Below, in pieces: positions 27,696 through 41,099 of a DNA stretch of 64,000 bases. Position 1 is the first letter of the stretch. Every line of letters begins with the position of its first letter. The stretch lies in assembly GCA_905160935.1 (NCBI GenBank), contig CAJHZI010000478.1:1667001-1731000 (forward strand). Reading direction: 5' to 3'. The notes under the pieces are model-generated. The model had not been told where the DNA came from, did no database searches, and saw nothing but the letters and a program-made list of their open reading frames with translations. Both the position numbers and the translations under genes were made by a program. The stretch is from Enchytraeus crypticus. Taxonomy: Eukaryota; Annelida; Clitellata; Enchytraeida; Enchytraeidae.

Positions 27696-27998
27696 TAACA
27701 ATTTTCAATACTCGATTCCACGATAACTGTTTAACATTGATTCTACTGAATATCAGACCTGCTATATTAGTCATTCTAAATCTTCAATTGCACGAATAAG
27801 AAACTAATTACTATAAAATACTGAATGTGTGCACATAAAATATTTAACTTTGTAAAACATGCGACAAATTTTGAGAGATGCACAAATTGTTTGCTTCCGT
27901 ACCTAATTGTATAAAACGAATCTAAAGTTCGTGAAATTGATGCTTTTTCAAACATAATTTTCGAATCTTCATACTCTATCTAAATTCTATGAGTTTTC

Positions 27999-28657
27999 CT
28001 ACAGAGGCGACGTTTCTAAAACGTTCATTAAAGAATTCGTTCTTGTATCTCGTGGAATTGAACCGCGATCGTTACGTTCAGAGGCTTTAATGACGGCTAA
28101 CGCTGTCGGTTCCGGTTTCGAATTATTCATTCCGGTTCGAGACCGGCTCGTAATCCCTGCCTGGGCGGGAGTTTGAATATGAAAGGTCGTGGTCTGATGT
28201 TTATGAACTGTTATGCTCAATCTTCTGACTTCCTCCTGAATGGACGAGAGAACAGTGACGACGGTCGATAGAGCGTTCTGATTCTCACTCATCAATCTCC
28301 TCACGTGATCTATGTCCTGCCTCGTCCTCTCCTCGTCCCTAGCGTTGTTCTGAACGTGCTGGAGTCTCACGTCCAGGATCCGCAACGTCCTTTGTATTGC
28401 GTCCAACTGAGGAATCGACAGGAGCTGTACGGCTGCACATCCGGTTGTTGATCCAGAGATGCTTGGGGAGGGCCGGGTTCGGTTGGGACGGACAGGATGT
28501 CCCGATGATCTGAGAGAGAGGCGTCGCTTGAGGGCGCCTACGGGCGGAGCTGTCGCTGGTGGCACCGACGGGTCCATGTCCAGATGGACGCTGGGTTGTT
28601 GTCGGCTGATGGCTGACCGGTAGCCAGGGGGTCCGTGGAAGCTGTCCCTCTCTCGAT
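27999..28657 (-). CDS. TRPC channel, last exon (C-terminal tail)
   Basis: Acceptor GAATTAG at 28658-28664, phase 1, matching the donor at 30944. About 219 codons including the TAG stop at 27999-28001. It encodes a basic, Ser/Pro-rich stretch and then a helical region (about 28150-28400) with heptad-like Leu/Ile/Val, consistent with the C-terminal coiled coil by which TRPC subunits assemble. Exon sequence is clearly GC-richer than the introns. Confidence 0.75.
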
Positions 28658-30943
28658 CTAATTCAATGAATAAATTAAATAAATTAAAAAAAATTTGTTC
28701 ATCAGAATTTTCTAACGCAAACGATGAAGCTGAATAAGGTAGCGATTTTCTGATCTAGTCATTAACTGTTTTGTAGATAGGCTAGGTTGTAGTGTGTTTA
28801 ACGTCAAGGTTCAGAAGCACAAGGCTTCTCTTCAAGACGACCCGACACACGCGAGCTGACGTCACAAAGATTAATGTAACAGTAAGTTACTGGCAAGTCA
28901 CTGGTATGTAACTTATCATAACAATTAGTCATTAACTAACTGTAATTTAGCTAATTGTTTAATTTACCTTCTTATTGTTAAGTTAATTTAATTTTAATTG
29001 ATTTTTAATTGTTTGATTTATCTAATTGGTATTTAAAGTTTTTCTGTAGTTTTTGATATTTAGATGTTTTGTATATATTTTTATCTCCATACCGTGGTAG
29101 ATGTGTTTGATATAAAAAGGTGTGCTATTACTGTGACTGAGATTACAGTGACAGATGCAAGAAAACTAATATCAATTAATAATTATTCGATCAAATAGAT
29201 CAAATACCATTAATCAAATAACATTATTTAATGCTAAATGATATCGATGGTTAAAATATTACTTAAAGTTTACATTTATCAAGCAATTAAAATATTCACC
29301 AATACGGAATATATACTCCAGGGAATTACCTCCATTAACTCGAAAGATATCGCTTATTTCAGGCTTTCCATTTTATTGAAATTCAGAAAATCAGTCAGTC
29401 AATAAAATGTTTTATATATTAACATCCTTGACAATAACAGTGTCGAAGATGGTACAGATCCGATTCCCGAGATGCAAGAATTTTAATAAACAACATCATC
29501 ATCATCTTCCCTTGAATCCCAGTATAAGTAGTGTCAGGATTTATATTTTGTAGCAATTTCTGGAGCCTAAGAGCTCACCAACCGAATGCCCTTTCTGTGG
29601 TTGATTAGGATCGTAGTGCTTTAGTTGCCTTCTACGACACATTGGTTGGTGCATTCTTCAAACATCCCGGATACAACACAGAGAATTTTAATAAATAACA
29701 ATGAAAAAAATATCAAACCAGTTCCACTGGCAAACTCAGCAATCTCTGTGCTCATCGTCGCTCCTGCCATGATGGTGTCAGCTCCAACGTTCACACTGTC
29801 CTTACCTAACATAACATGATGGCTATTTAATCATGCAGTTAGTTAATTATTTATTTGTTTTACTACACACTAACTTGACTGCAATACATTTGCTGTTTGA
29901 TAGTTTGTTTACTTTGTTGAAAGATTGACCAATCAAGCAATTAAAATGGAACAAGTATAAATATGTCTACCAAACGTTTAATATGACTCTGATATAATTT
30001 GTGGAAAGTGGATGAAAACCTATCCCGCTGGAAAATATTTAATTTTAGCGATCAATTAATTATGCGCTTGATACTAATAGCGCAGAAAACTTGCTAATTT
30101 GCATCGGAGAGTCTGCGATACTTAACTACTAATTGCAAAAATTAATTGTAATTGTTATTAATACAGTCTTCGACTCACATCTTATGTATGTTCAAGTGTT
30201 CTAGACGTCGAATAAATATTGAAAAAAGCTGGTAAAGCTAATGTTAGCGTCAGTTTCCTCACTCGAAAGCGATGGTACTGACGAGCGAACCCAGGATTTG
30301 AACCCCGCGCATACTGATCCATTATCAAATATCTAACCGACTTCGCCACTGAAACTTATAATATACACATTATTCCGCATCCACCACAAGTTCGGGAATA
30401 TAGTTCCGCTAAAGTTTTGGAAAATTTTAAAATTTAAATTGCCTTCTAAATTGTACAATGGTTTGTTTATAACATTCACGTAAATAGTTAATTAAGCACG
30501 ACCAAGTTAGACGGTTGAAATTTGAAAATCACTTAAGAAAACGATAATCAGGCATCAAGGTATTACAACATCTTACAAGGTAGATTACAAACAAACTTTC
30601 CTCCTAGTTAGAGTCGTCGAAGTTAAGGTTTGCATACGCCTACGTAAAAAGCTAGACATACCATGTCCTTGCGAATATACTCAAAAAAGAAAGTCATAGG
30701 TTCAGTTTTAATCCAGCTACAGAAATCCACAAATATCCCAATATGAAAATACCACCCAACATGAAAATAAGTCAGAATTTTTTAGTCACCTGAAACATCA
30801 TCTGAATAAAGTTAACCAATAATTCCCACACTCAGTATTAATGAATGAACAATAATGTTGCACTGTGAAAGATATATTTGAAACTAATTTAAATTAAAGT
30901 AAATTAAATTAAATTAAATTAAAATAAAAGATATATTTGAAAC
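28658..30943 (-). other. TRPC intron 11
   Basis: Holds a short repeat shared with the Polinton TIR (about 28760-28870: TGTAGTGTGTTTAACGTCAA), a family D repeat (29485-29690) and a family A SINE (30226-30352). No exon-like segment found. Confidence 0.6.
30226..30352 (-). mobile_element. tRNA-derived SINE, family A
   Basis: Minus orientation. B box GGGTTCAAATCC-like, GCTTTCGAGTGAGGAAACTG segment and AGCTTTA-type tail. Confidence 0.75.
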
Positions 30944-31064
30944 CTTCTTCTTTTTGGCGTTCAAGTTTGAAAAGGTATCTTCTGACGAGACGCTGAAGTA
31001 TATCAGAGTAGGAATTCCGAGGTTTCTCCATGTTCATGCTTTCACAAACCTTCTCTCGACGCAT
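30944..31064 (-). CDS. TRPC channel exon (post-TRP-box helix)
   Basis: Acceptor TTTTAAG, donor AAG/GTTTCA. Encodes a helix with LQRLVRRYLFKLERQKEE, the segment that follows the TRP box in TRPC proteins and overlaps the calmodulin/IP3-receptor-binding region of the family. Phase 0 in, phase 1 out. Confidence 0.8.
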
Positions 31065-32105
31065 CTTAAAATACAGTTATAAGAATATATTTTAAAAAAT
31101 TTTATCAGTAAATGTAATCAATCACTCTATCACTAGTGCCACCAAAGTGTCAGGTCAAAGGTATACATTCAAACTTAGAGACTGCTTTCACGCTAGCCCT
31201 ATTTCTCTGAACTAACTTTCAGTGTTTTGGATTTTGCACCGCTTTTGGAATTTCCTTTTGCTAATCGGTTTCGATTTGGCTCAATAGTGCACGATGTTGT
31301 CATTGACAACAACAACACTCTATTATTGGCCTTGTTGTTAACGCTTCGAAAACAACTAAAAGACTATGATTATCTATGCTTACCATATATCTTGGGAAAA
31401 TACGCTTTTTGAGGTGGTATAACGTTGCATACTTCAGTTCTTGCTAGTCGCCTCTTGCCGTCTTACTACACGAGCAGTTAACGGTTGATCTATTCTAAAG
31501 TTATCCAGACACAATTGGAAAATCAATAATTTGTGTTTGTTTTCCTATATTGATTCAATAATCATTGATTATAATGTTCGTGACTAATCAACTCATGCCC
31601 GTAATTCATATATAAAATTTGATTCAGAAACATCCTGTGAAACAGGAATAAAATCAATATTAATGTCGTGGCAATATTAGTAAATCTAAAGACTCAAAAG
31701 ATTTATAGATTAAAAGCCATGTGGATAGATAACTTATCAGATAAAAAGGTCATCGTTTCAAGTCTCAGTAATACTATCTCTAAAAACTAACTAACTCCTA
31801 GGTGCAGAACAAGATGCATGTTTATAAATTTTCAGTAATTATAATTGAATAAAACTTCGTAAAATACCAGAAAACTTATCAATTAATACCATACTTATAA
31901 TTTATTTATTTATATATATATGACAACAATTTAAATTTATGATAACAACAATTAATAATAACAACAATTAGAGTGCTACAGTCATCAATGACAACATCGA
32001 GCACTATTGAGACAAAATCAAGCCGGCGAGCAAAAAGAAGGTCCAAAAACGGTGCAAATTCCAAAATCCAGATAATCAGTCCAAAGTATACTTATCACTA
32101 TTTAC
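31065..32105 (-). other. TRPC intron 10
   Basis: AT-rich with a family D fragment at about 31440-31510. No other feature seen. Confidence 0.55.
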
Positions 32106-32312
32106 CCTTATGAATGTTTTCCGTTTTCCAGACTCATTATCGCCTCCGTCCGAGTTTTCATCCAGTCGTAAGGTTTTTATCCATTTCCAGAGAAAGAGCG
32201 CAGATTTGGGGGTGGGTATCATATTGAAGGGCACGGGGAGAGTACCCCCTTCATCTATATAATTCATCCACAGCCCTGTTCTTGCAAATTTCCATTCGAC
32301 GTCACAGTCAGT
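32106..32312 (-). CDS. TRPC channel exon with the TRP box
   Basis: Acceptor TAAACAG, donor AAG/GGTAAA read as AGG/GTAAAT. 69 codons in phase 0. Begins [21 protein letters not shown] is the TRP-box core. [13 protein letters not shown] and an acidic, then basic, stretch follow. The TRP helix couples the pore to cytosolic domains. Confidence 0.88.
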
Positions 32313-32360
32313 CTGTTTATAGTATAAAAATTGCTTATATTAAATTTTGTTGTAATTCAA

Positions 32361-32500
32361 TTTGGCTGGAGCCAGTGGCGATGTCGGTAAGATATTCGAC
32401 CGCGGATCAGTATGTGCGGGATTCAAAATCCTGGGCTCGCCCGTCACTGAGAGCGCTTTCAAGTGAGAAAACTGACATTATTATTAGCTTTAGCGTTAGT
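32361..32500 (+). mobile_element. tRNA-derived SINE, family A
   Basis: Starts TTGGCTGGAGCCAGTGGCGA, with A and B boxes, and ends in GCGTTAG-type tail. Confidence 0.8.
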
Positions 32501-33237
32501 TGTTTATTTACTTAGGCTAATTCCAGTCAATTACGTGCAATAATTTAATAAACTCTAAGTCTCTAACTAATGCTGCTGCAAATATTTCTATTTTGTAATA
32601 CAAATGTCTGATATATCTTAGATTTTTAAAGAAGTTTCTAAACAATAATAAAACCCTCTTTGGTACAACTAGATTCTAACATTTCGGAAAATAGTAGGCT
32701 AAGAATTGAAATCCTTGAAAAAGCAAGTACGGCTACAGGAAATATAAAGAACAATACAAAATATATTTGCCTGCTGAAAAGTAGTCTTATCAATAATTTT
32801 AATCACCATAATAACCATCGAAAACTGCAAGAAATTATATCTATAGATATTTAATTAATTATTTCATTATGTGTTGTTATTTCACTGATTAAGCTATTTA
32901 TCCGTTGTTAAAATGCCCATCTAGATTCATGATAATAAAGCAATTCTAATGCCATTAGTTGAAATAGAGCGAATCTAACGCTAAAGTTGTTTGGTATTAA
33001 CACATCAAGTAATTAATGTTAAAGAACAATAGAACTAATCTAAATATTAGTTCACGAATAGTAGCGACTAATAAAATGTTATCTAATAAATTGACCTAAT
33101 AATGATATATTCATCAAGACTTTGGATTGTAAAATCTGACTATGGATTCCTTACTGATGAAATGAGAAGAAAAGTTATTACACAGCTAGATAAAAAGAAA
33201 TTTTGTCTACATAAGAGAGTTTGTTTAAAATTAGGCC

Positions 33238-33238
<1 letters not shown>

Positions 33239-33275
<37 letters not shown>

Positions 33276-33287
33276 AATATATACATG

Positions 33288-33355
<68 letters not shown>
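33239..33355. repeat. (TA)n microsatellite
   Basis: More than 100 bases of alternating T and A, broken by a short ATACATGTATAAT segment. Confidence 0.95.
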
Positions 33356-33358
<3 letters not shown>

Positions 33359-33676
33359 AACACTAATGTCTGAATCCGCAGTTATGATTAATATGCACAA
33401 GGTATCAAAGTTTGTTTTCCACTTACCGTACAAAATAATGGACTCCATCATAAATGGCTCATACGGTGTGCTACTTATTTGTGTATCATAAAAAGCACGC
33501 ACAATGTAGGCTACAGTACTATTGTGGCATTACTTGAACCAACATAAAATAAGCGCTCTGTAATAATTTTACTATTCCATTTAGGCCTTCCATTAACTAA
33601 AACTATTTAGAATTTACATAAGACGTTATGATTGGTTACAAATAAATATCATAAAGAAATTAAAACACTCGCTAAC

Positions 33677-33905
33677 CTGAATGTCTTCGAATGAATGACT
33701 CATCATGGCGATGAGCATGTTGATGAGGACGATGATGATGGCTACGTGGTAGAGGGCAAAGAGAAACAACCCCACACCCTCCACCACCGAGGTGGCATGC
33801 TTGCCACCAGGAAAGCTGGTGGAGTAGTAGTTGTCCTTGTCCTTATCCGGGTACTTTATCTCGACGCTGTCTATGGACACCAGTCCAAACATCGACCAGA
33901 ACAGA
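33677..33905 (-). CDS. TRPC channel exon: pore and TM6
   Basis: Acceptor TTTCTCAG, donor CAG/GTTAGC. Encodes LFWSMFGLVSIDSVE, the TRPC pore helix/filter region (FGL), an extracellular turn, and TM6 (VGLFLFALYHVAIIIVLINM) followed by LIAMMSHSFEDIQ. This is the most diagnostic piece for assigning the gene to the TRPC family of calcium-permeable cation channels. Confidence 0.95.
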
Positions 33906-34752
33906 CTGAGAAAGGTTCGAGGTAGTCTATTGCAATAAAAATTGTTAGACTAATAATCGTAATAAATCACAATAATCAATATATAAATAATCGAAACTAT
34001 AATTAGATATATTTTAATCGCAATTTTTGGTATATTAATGGAAATAGTTACCGTATTATTTAGAGAAATAAAAAACTAAAACGAGCAGAGACCAGCTAAC
34101 GCCAGCTTCTTGTCAGTGATGAGGCGAGATCTGGGCTTGAACCCTGCATCTGTTGATTCAACGTTGGACAACCTACCGACCGCTCTACCGCTTCTGACTT
34201 GATAGTGAAGATATATTACTAGTTTAAATGTTTAATAGTGCACATGTAATTAAGAAGTAAAATAACACAATATTCCACATAATTGACATTATTACTTTAT
34301 TAATATTATTATTATATAATAATTGAGTTTAAAAGTTACTTAATTAAATTAGCAGTTTTATTTAAAATGTATTAATAGATTTTAGGTAATTAAAGATCTT
34401 TCAAAAACAAGTATTGTCATACAGGAGAATACCACTATCATCGCCTGTGCTCCCTTCACCTGCACAAAACTCACTTCACCTGCACACAACTCACATCACC
34501 TGCACACAATTCACATCACCTGCACACAACTCACATCACCTAAAAAAAGTGACATCCCCTGCACAAAACTCACATCACCTGAGCAAAACTCACATCACCT
34601 GCACACAACTCACATCACCTGAACAATACTCACATCATTGCGCATGTAGCATGAGTGACGCATCTTAGGCTTGAGTAAATGTCATAAATTGAAATTTTTA
34701 TTAAAAAGAATAACTGACGATTAAAAGACAGAACGGTTTTTATCATATATAC
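33906..34752 (-). other. TRPC intron 8
   Basis: Holds a tRNA-like SINE of another family (about 34083-34205, minus; B box GGGTTCAAGCCC) and a 20-bp minisatellite (about 34455-34640; unit CTCACATCACCTGCACACAA). Confidence 0.6.
34455..34640 (+). repeat. 20-bp minisatellite
   Basis: About nine copies of a ~20-base unit (CTCACATCACCTGCACACAA) with single-base and small length variants. Confidence 0.85.
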
Positions 34753-34865
34753 CCCTGAAATGCTTCAGTTGTATGAACTAGTTTATCAGTGCCTTCTTTC
34801 CTATAGGTTTGAGAGCCATAGTACCAGTAGAGGTTGTGTAGACCGACCATAAAGGCAAATAGCAC
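34753..34865 (-). CDS. TRPC channel exon: TM5 to pore linker
   Basis: Acceptor GTGGCAG, donor GGG/GTATAT. 113 bases, phase 0 in and 2 out. Encodes the end of TM5 (VLFAFMVGLHNLYWYY) and the extracellular segment up to the pore exon (TTEAFQG). Confidence 0.9.
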
Positions 34866-35929
34866 CTGCCACAACACATACCAAAGCGTAAAAATAATTT
34901 AAAACGTAATTTAAACTGTTAAATTTAGTTAACGCTGTACTAAAACAACTTATTTTAATGCATGGCTATAGATTGTAATTAAAATCTAATTTTTCTGCTA
35001 CGGTTATTAGCATATTTACGTCCCTGATAAGGTTTTCCGAAGACAACTGGAATGTTACATCGTTCTCACTCAATAGTACTAGTAATAAATTGTACAATTC
35101 TTTCGTAGCATTTTAATAAGAAATCGTTGACTTAAACGAATATCATAGCTGCAAAATTAATTTCCTTATAGTCTATAGCAATTTGTGATTAAATGCGTTT
35201 TACAATTAATTAAATATGAAAAACTGCAGAGAAATATGTAATATAAAGCACCCTAAAATCGAAGCATACATGAATTATTTAAGCAACAGTCCCTCCATGG
35301 TTAGTCTGTAGAATTCGTTGATTTTCATTTACCCAAACTAGCATTGTCTCAGATTGACCCAGATCCAATAAACTCAGAGATGATTAACTTATCTTTGTGA
35401 CGGTGTCTCGATTGTATCGAGTCGCTTTGAAGAGAGGCATGGTGCTTCTGAACCTTGACGTTTAATACTACAAGCTAAGGTGTTTTGTTCAACGGATGAA
35501 CTGGGTTAAGTGAGAATAATCAGTTGAGTTTCACACAGGTCTAACGCCTACAGAAATGCCCAAAAATTATTCAGTAACGAGCAATGACTTAATAATCGAA
35601 ATAGTTTACTATTATATAACTACCATCTGATATTTAAAATAAATTAACTAATTAATTAAAAGAAAAAGCAAAAAGCTGATAAAGCCAATGTTAACGCCAG
35701 TTTCCTCACTCGAAAACGATGTCAGTGACGCCCGGGTGAACTAGGATTTGAACCCCGCACATACAATTAATAAATAATTAATCAATTAATAACGTACGAA
35801 TAATAACTAAAATAAACTTAACAGAGGTAAAACAAAAAACAACGCCTGATAGCATCAAGCAGATAAAAACAGATTAAATTATAGTAATAAAATATTGATT
35901 AAAATTATGAAATTATTTCTGTATCTCAC
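34866..35929 (-). other. TRPC intron 7
   Basis: Contains a repeat related to the Polinton TIR block (about 35395-35490; GTGCTTCTGAACCTTGACG) and a truncated family A SINE (35672-35764, minus). Confidence 0.55.
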
Positions 35930-36114
35930 CAAAGTGAAGAGGACGAGGAAGCGGGTGATGTCGCCGATCATTCGCCCCAGGGAGATCTGTAAGGGTCCGA
36001 GGACCTCGAAGGCGGGCATGAGGTACGTCGTCCGGGCGATGCTGATGACGTTCGCGATGGCGAATAAAACATCGGAAACGATTTCCGGATCGTTTGGTTT
36101 CCAGTCGAAGCGAG
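35930..36114 (-). CDS. TRPC channel exon: TM4-TM5 region
   Basis: Acceptor CTTTCAG, donor TTG/GTGAGA. Encodes SRFDWKPNDPEIVSDVLFAIANVIS (TM4) and LGPLQISLGRMIGDITRFL, the conserved TM4-TM5 linker of TRPC channels. Confidence 0.93.
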
Positions 36115-37275
36115 CTGAAAGCACGCAAAAAACTCATTACATGCTTCAATCAAGAGATATTTTCTTTAAGAGTGGAACGACCGCTGTCCATATTTGGAAA
36201 GGTTTCCTGGCTTTTTCATAGATTTTATTGAGACTTTATTTGATCGCCGAATTGAATTTGGTTCAATAGTGCTCGTTGTAGTCATTGAGGATAAGCATTT
36301 TTCTTGTTATAATCTAAAGCGTGTAAGGTCAATTATAAATGTGATATACAGAGGTTTACTTTTTAAGGTTGACTCACATTTCGGCAAGTATTGTAATGTC
36401 GGTAACATCATGTCAAATTAATTTGATCAATTTCATTTAATTTCAATAAACTCTAACACAAAAGCCTTACAGGGATGTTTTAAAACTAAGCTCCTGCTCT
36501 GATTTTCACTGAACTTAGTTCTTCATCGAAAAATGCTTGAGATCTACAATGGTAAAAGTCTCACATTTCCAAAGAAGAAAATGCAGTGCGCTTAAGCATA
36601 TCAAAGCCTGGCTGATTCATGATGCCGTTGGCTGATCCAGTAGCGCTTATGTCTAGCTTAGCTCAGGACTTTTTTTGTTAAAATAACTCTTCCTCTACTG
36701 ATGAAGCCTGTGAAAAATGCTCGTTAAGTCCAGGATATGTCTCTTATTTGAGTCTGATTTGAGAGTAAAATCTCGGACATTCACTGGACTGGTTATACGG
36801 ACAATATACTATAAACTGCCTAACGGTTTAAACATGTGGTATTAAAAAGTGATAGATATCAACATAGTTGATCATTGCACTATAATGCGTGTTTACGATT
36901 TTTGATGGATTCTTGTAGCGGAGTGAAAATACTCCGACTATTATAACATCCGCGGCACAACATGTGATTGACTCTGCGACGATTCGTATAACCCGACCTT
37001 GTAATATTGTCTCACATGCAAGTCAGCATACAAATCTTTCCGCTTTCCCGGATTCCAATCACTTCTTTCAAGCAAACTTTTAAACGATTTTGAAGGACTG
37101 ACAAGGATCAATGACAGACTTGCAGAGAACAAAGAAATTGAGAGTAATATCTTTCCTGTGGTTAACAGTCGAGACTATCTCGTGAAAGATAATTCTGATT
37201 TATTGATCACGTGTCTAGAGTTTTTATAGGTTTCTAGCAAGTACTTATACTATTGCAAAAATGGTACATAGTAGT

Positions 37276-37418
37276 GGTGAAAAAGCTGATAAAGCTAAGG
37301 TTAACGTCATTTTCCTCACTCAAAAGCGATGTCAGTGATGGGCAAGCCCAGGATTTGACCCCGCACATACTGATCCGCGGTCGAGCATCTTACCGACATC
37401 GCCACTGGCTCCAGTGGT
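37276..37418 (-). mobile_element. tRNA-derived SINE, family A (near full length)
   Basis: Read on minus: CTGGAGCCAGTGGCGATGTC, GGTCAAATCCTGGGCTTGCC, then the GAGTGAGGAAAATGACG segment and tail. Good reference copy for the family. Confidence 0.8.
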
Positions 37419-38539
37419 TGAATAAAGTTGTACCCTTGCTAGCATAGTTTAATGTGAAATAACCCCTTATCTCAAACCGTAAGAATCGCTGCTTTTCATA
37501 AAACTAAGATGTATTTAAGACTGAGATGTAAACAAGAATCTGATAATTCATTAAACACCACTCTTTTTGATTTAAACAAATCATAAATTAGTCCTCTCTG
37601 CGTAACAGCAACTTCTAACTGTGTGCAAGATTATTATGTCGAGACTTAAGTGCTTTACTTTTAAAATTAAAATTATATTTCGAAGCTCAAGATATTAAAT
37701 GAACTGCTTAGTTGTCAGTTTATAGTTTTAAAGCAAATAACCTTTAGGAAAACACCGCCGTATTGATCGATTATGTACTTTTATTTGCGTAACAGCAACA
37801 CACTCATCGGTCCATTTGCAACATTAGAGCAATTAACACTCACAAGAATAGGCTTAATTTCGACGAAAAAAATCTGTATTAGCGCGATCAGATCAACAAT
37901 ATGAAGAAAGACGACTCCTATACAAAAACCTAGACGACACCTATGCGACACATAGATATCAAAGACGACCTCTAGACGACAACTAGATACGTGTATCTAA
38001 AACGATACGTCCGTATCATAAACTGTGAGTGTTTACCAAGCTTCAGTAAATGAATCTCTTCGGATATCGAGCAAGGGACAGCGTCCTAGAAACCTATTAG
38101 CAGTAACTCTGCTCTAATGAAATTCATTGAATGGCGCAAGATGAAGCGCTATTGCTTGTAAATTACGATTGGGCAGAACGAAGTGAAACGGACGGGGTCA
38201 ATGTGACCGATATGGATAATTAACGAACCAGAGATCTACAATACAAATTGTTTTAGTTTGTATTTATATTTTGAGCAGTAAATAAAGATATGACCGTGTT
38301 GTGTCCGGGTTACTGAAGAATAGACAAACTGTGGACTGAATGTGTCGTACAAAATTGTCTAATCCCTGCCCTAGTTAAACTGTGATTCAGGGAAGACTGT
38401 GATGAAACTAAGGTAAGGTCTATATTTCATATAATTTATTTATATAGCTTATGACAGTTGTCTATGAGAATATAGAGTTGTAGTAATTGCAAAATAAATA
38501 AAAAATACGAATAAAATAAGGAAACAAAATTCCAAAACG

Positions 38540-39030
38540 CATCTAATTCAAATCCTGCTTGACCACTTTCGAATGCCTGACCAACTCAGCCCCGTACTAT
38601 CTTGCTGGATACGTTATACCATTAAATACTTGTTCACTAAAGAAAAGCTTTCGATCGGTTAAGTCAGAAAAACTCGCTGTTCCTAAATGCCGATCAGTTT
38701 CTTATGGTGACAAGTCCTTTTCTGTAGCAGGTCCTAAATTGTGGAATGAACTTCCACATAATATAAGACATTCTGATAAACCTGATTGCTTTAAAAAGAA
38801 TCTTAAAATGCATTTTGCAAGATCCTTGCAATAGATTATGCTCACTGATAATTTTAAATATCTCTCAGATTTAGTCATTTAAGCTGTATTATTTACGATA
38901 TTTTTTGAGATTGTGATGCTTGTTAATATGTGCATTTTATTGTATGTTGCTTGTTTTATTGTATGCAATTGCAGTAAAGTACAGAGATGCTTTTGCGTAA
39001 TATAGTTCATTAAACATTAAACATTACACA
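38540..39030 (+). mobile_element. LINE 3' fragment (CR1/L2-like)
   Basis: The ORF at 38559-38834 ends with the usual LINE C-terminal pattern (YGDKSFSVAGPKLWNELPHNIR, then a Lys-rich helix) followed by a short 3' UTR with TATTAAACATTA repeats. 5'-truncated. Confidence 0.7.
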
Positions 39031-39128
39031 TTACAACTGATCAAGATTTACTTATAAGTCAATTGATTGATCTAATATTGATGGCCTGCGATATGTGGAC
39101 TGACACCAAGAGAACTGATCTGTTAGTT

Positions 39129-39297
39129 GTAGAGAACTCTAGTAATCGAGGACTGGATAGGTGTAGAGAACTCTAATCATGGAGGACTGAATAGGTGTAG
39201 AGAACTCTAATCATTGAGGACTGGATAGGTATATAGAACTCTAAACATTGAGGACTGGATAGGTGTAGAGCACTCCAAGCATTGAGGACTGAATAGG
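39129..39297 (+). repeat. 34-bp minisatellite, five copies
   Basis: Unit GTAGAGAACTCTAATCATTG plus AGGACTGGATAGGT, with point differences between copies. Confidence 0.8.
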
Positions 39298-40517
39298 ATT
39301 CAGCAGAACTGCTGAGTCGTTCAGTCATGAATCAAAATGGCAGGCGGTCATTTCCGGTTCTTTCCGCTGCGCCCTTTACTTCAACTGATTTAACGAAAAT
39401 AAACGCAGCAATTTTCTACGCGATTTGTCCGAAATCTATGCGATCGTTTTGTTCACAACTTGACGGGTCTTTGCAACTGTAGTTCAGATGCTAAGGTCAT
39501 GTTTCTGGCAGCAATTTGTATGAGATATTCAATGCTCGGTCCGAGAAAAAATATTCAAGATTCAAAAAATCGAGACTAAGTTCGGTACTCTGTCACGCTG
39601 CGTTATGCAATAATTGATAGATTTCCTCGTAAACCGTAGAAAGCAGTTTTTAAATCGTCTTTTCTATTAAAAGCTCGCATTGATTTAATTCAAGTAAACT
39701 AAGTCAATGTGAAGTTGATTAATAGTCTACATGTGATGATAGTTTCTAGTACTGCGTCCGTTCCACTGAAGAATGAATCAACCGTGAACTCCACTTGTCC
39801 CTAAGAGGCGACTAAACAATAATTGAGGAAAGTAAATAGGTAACGACATCAGAAGTCATATTTTCCAAAGTTATAATCGGCATCACGGAGAGGATAAGGC
39901 AGAGCCTACAATGAAGGGATTAACTTATTGGTAGGCTGATGAAGCGCGACATCTGACTTAGTAGGAATAAGTATCTTGGATGTGCCAAGTTAGCAAACCA
40001 CTAGCGAGAAACTGAGAGAGAGAGAGAGAGAGAGACAGAGCGAGAGAGAGAGATAGAGGCTAAATAATTCTTTCAGAACATAAACGTAAGGTCCTCTAGT
40101 TGAGTGAGAATTATTCTGAACTACAATAGTAGCTTTAAGGAATAATGATATTTCATAGGTAGCACAATCCGTTCATAGGAGCAAGAATTGCGATAACCAA
40201 AGAATGGGTTCAATGAATTACGGTACATCAATAGTAGTAATGAATTGAATATAATGATGAATTTAAATAGTAATCCGTATTCAATATATTTAAATAATAA
40301 TATTTTTTACTTTATGCCAAAAATTAAATTGTTTAATTGTTTTATAGAAATATGACCTATGAAAAGTGAAGTGGTCTACCCTATTCAGATAATCTGTGAC
40401 AATTGTGAGTATCTGTATACAAAATAATTAAATAATAATGTTAAAAGTAAATAGGTTTGCAATTCACTCACATTTCACTCACATCAATCCACCCACATAG
40501 ACTACACTAAACATCAC

Positions 40518-40960
40518 CATATCATCATCGTCCCTTAATCCCAGATTAATGATGGTCGGAATTAGAACATGTTGAAGTAATTTCTGGAGCCTAGGCGCTC
40601 ACCAACCGAATGCACTTACTGACATTGTTTGGATCTTAGTTCTTTGTCTTCCTTTTCTACCCGTGCAGTCCACAGTTGGTCTATTCTTCTGCAAACTGGC
40701 CACAACATAAATAATTATAAACTATAATAAACATCGTCATCATCATCTTCCCTTGAATCCCAGTTTAACTAGGGTCGGGATACAAATACACTGTCTCAAA
40801 TTCCCTCCGTCCTACATCATATCATCAGCCATCCCCAATAGAAATTTTTCCGTTCGTTTAAATTTTTTTAAGCAAATTTCTGGAGCCTAGGCGCTCATCA
40901 ATCGAATGATCTTTCTGACGTTGGTTCATAGAATTCTTTGTGTCATATGAGCATTAGGAA
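40518..40960 (+). repeat. Two adjacent copies of interspersed repeat family D
   Basis: Both copies carry CATCATC, TTCCCTT(G)AATCCCAG, TTTCTGGAGCCTAGGCGCTC and AATCGAATG/AACCGAATG. The first runs on to TCTATTCTTCTGCAAACTGG. Confidence 0.65.
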
Positions 40961-41099
40961 AACGGAGGTATATTAATATTGGTGACTTCCCCGCATAGTT
41001 TCCCCGACCCCATTTAATCCATGACTCAGGCCTTATTCGGCTCTAGTAGCCAACTCCCTAACCTACACTAAACATTCTTATTAATTAATTACTACATAC

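Larger units (their letters stand above)
32313..33676 (-). other. TRPC intron 9
   Basis: Contains a plus-strand family A SINE (about 32361-32500) and a long (TA)n microsatellite (33239-33355) that produces artificial ORFs on both strands. Confidence 0.65.
36115..41099 (-). other. TRPC intron 6, repeat-rich
   Basis: In order: a family B SINE 3' part (about 36755-36900), a family A SINE (37276-37418), family D fragments (38290-38410, 39740-39840) and copies (40518-40710, 40730-40960), a LINE fragment (38540-39030), a 34-bp minisatellite (39129-39297) and a GA-rich tract (40012-40058). No further exon recognised. Confidence 0.6.

Noticed and set aside
29621..29819. ORFs on both strands
   Set aside because: Overlap the family D repeat and lack splice or domain support as TRPC exons.
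33102..33502. ORFs on both strands rich in Tyr-Ile repeats
   Set aside because: Products of the (TA)n microsatellite at 33239-33355.
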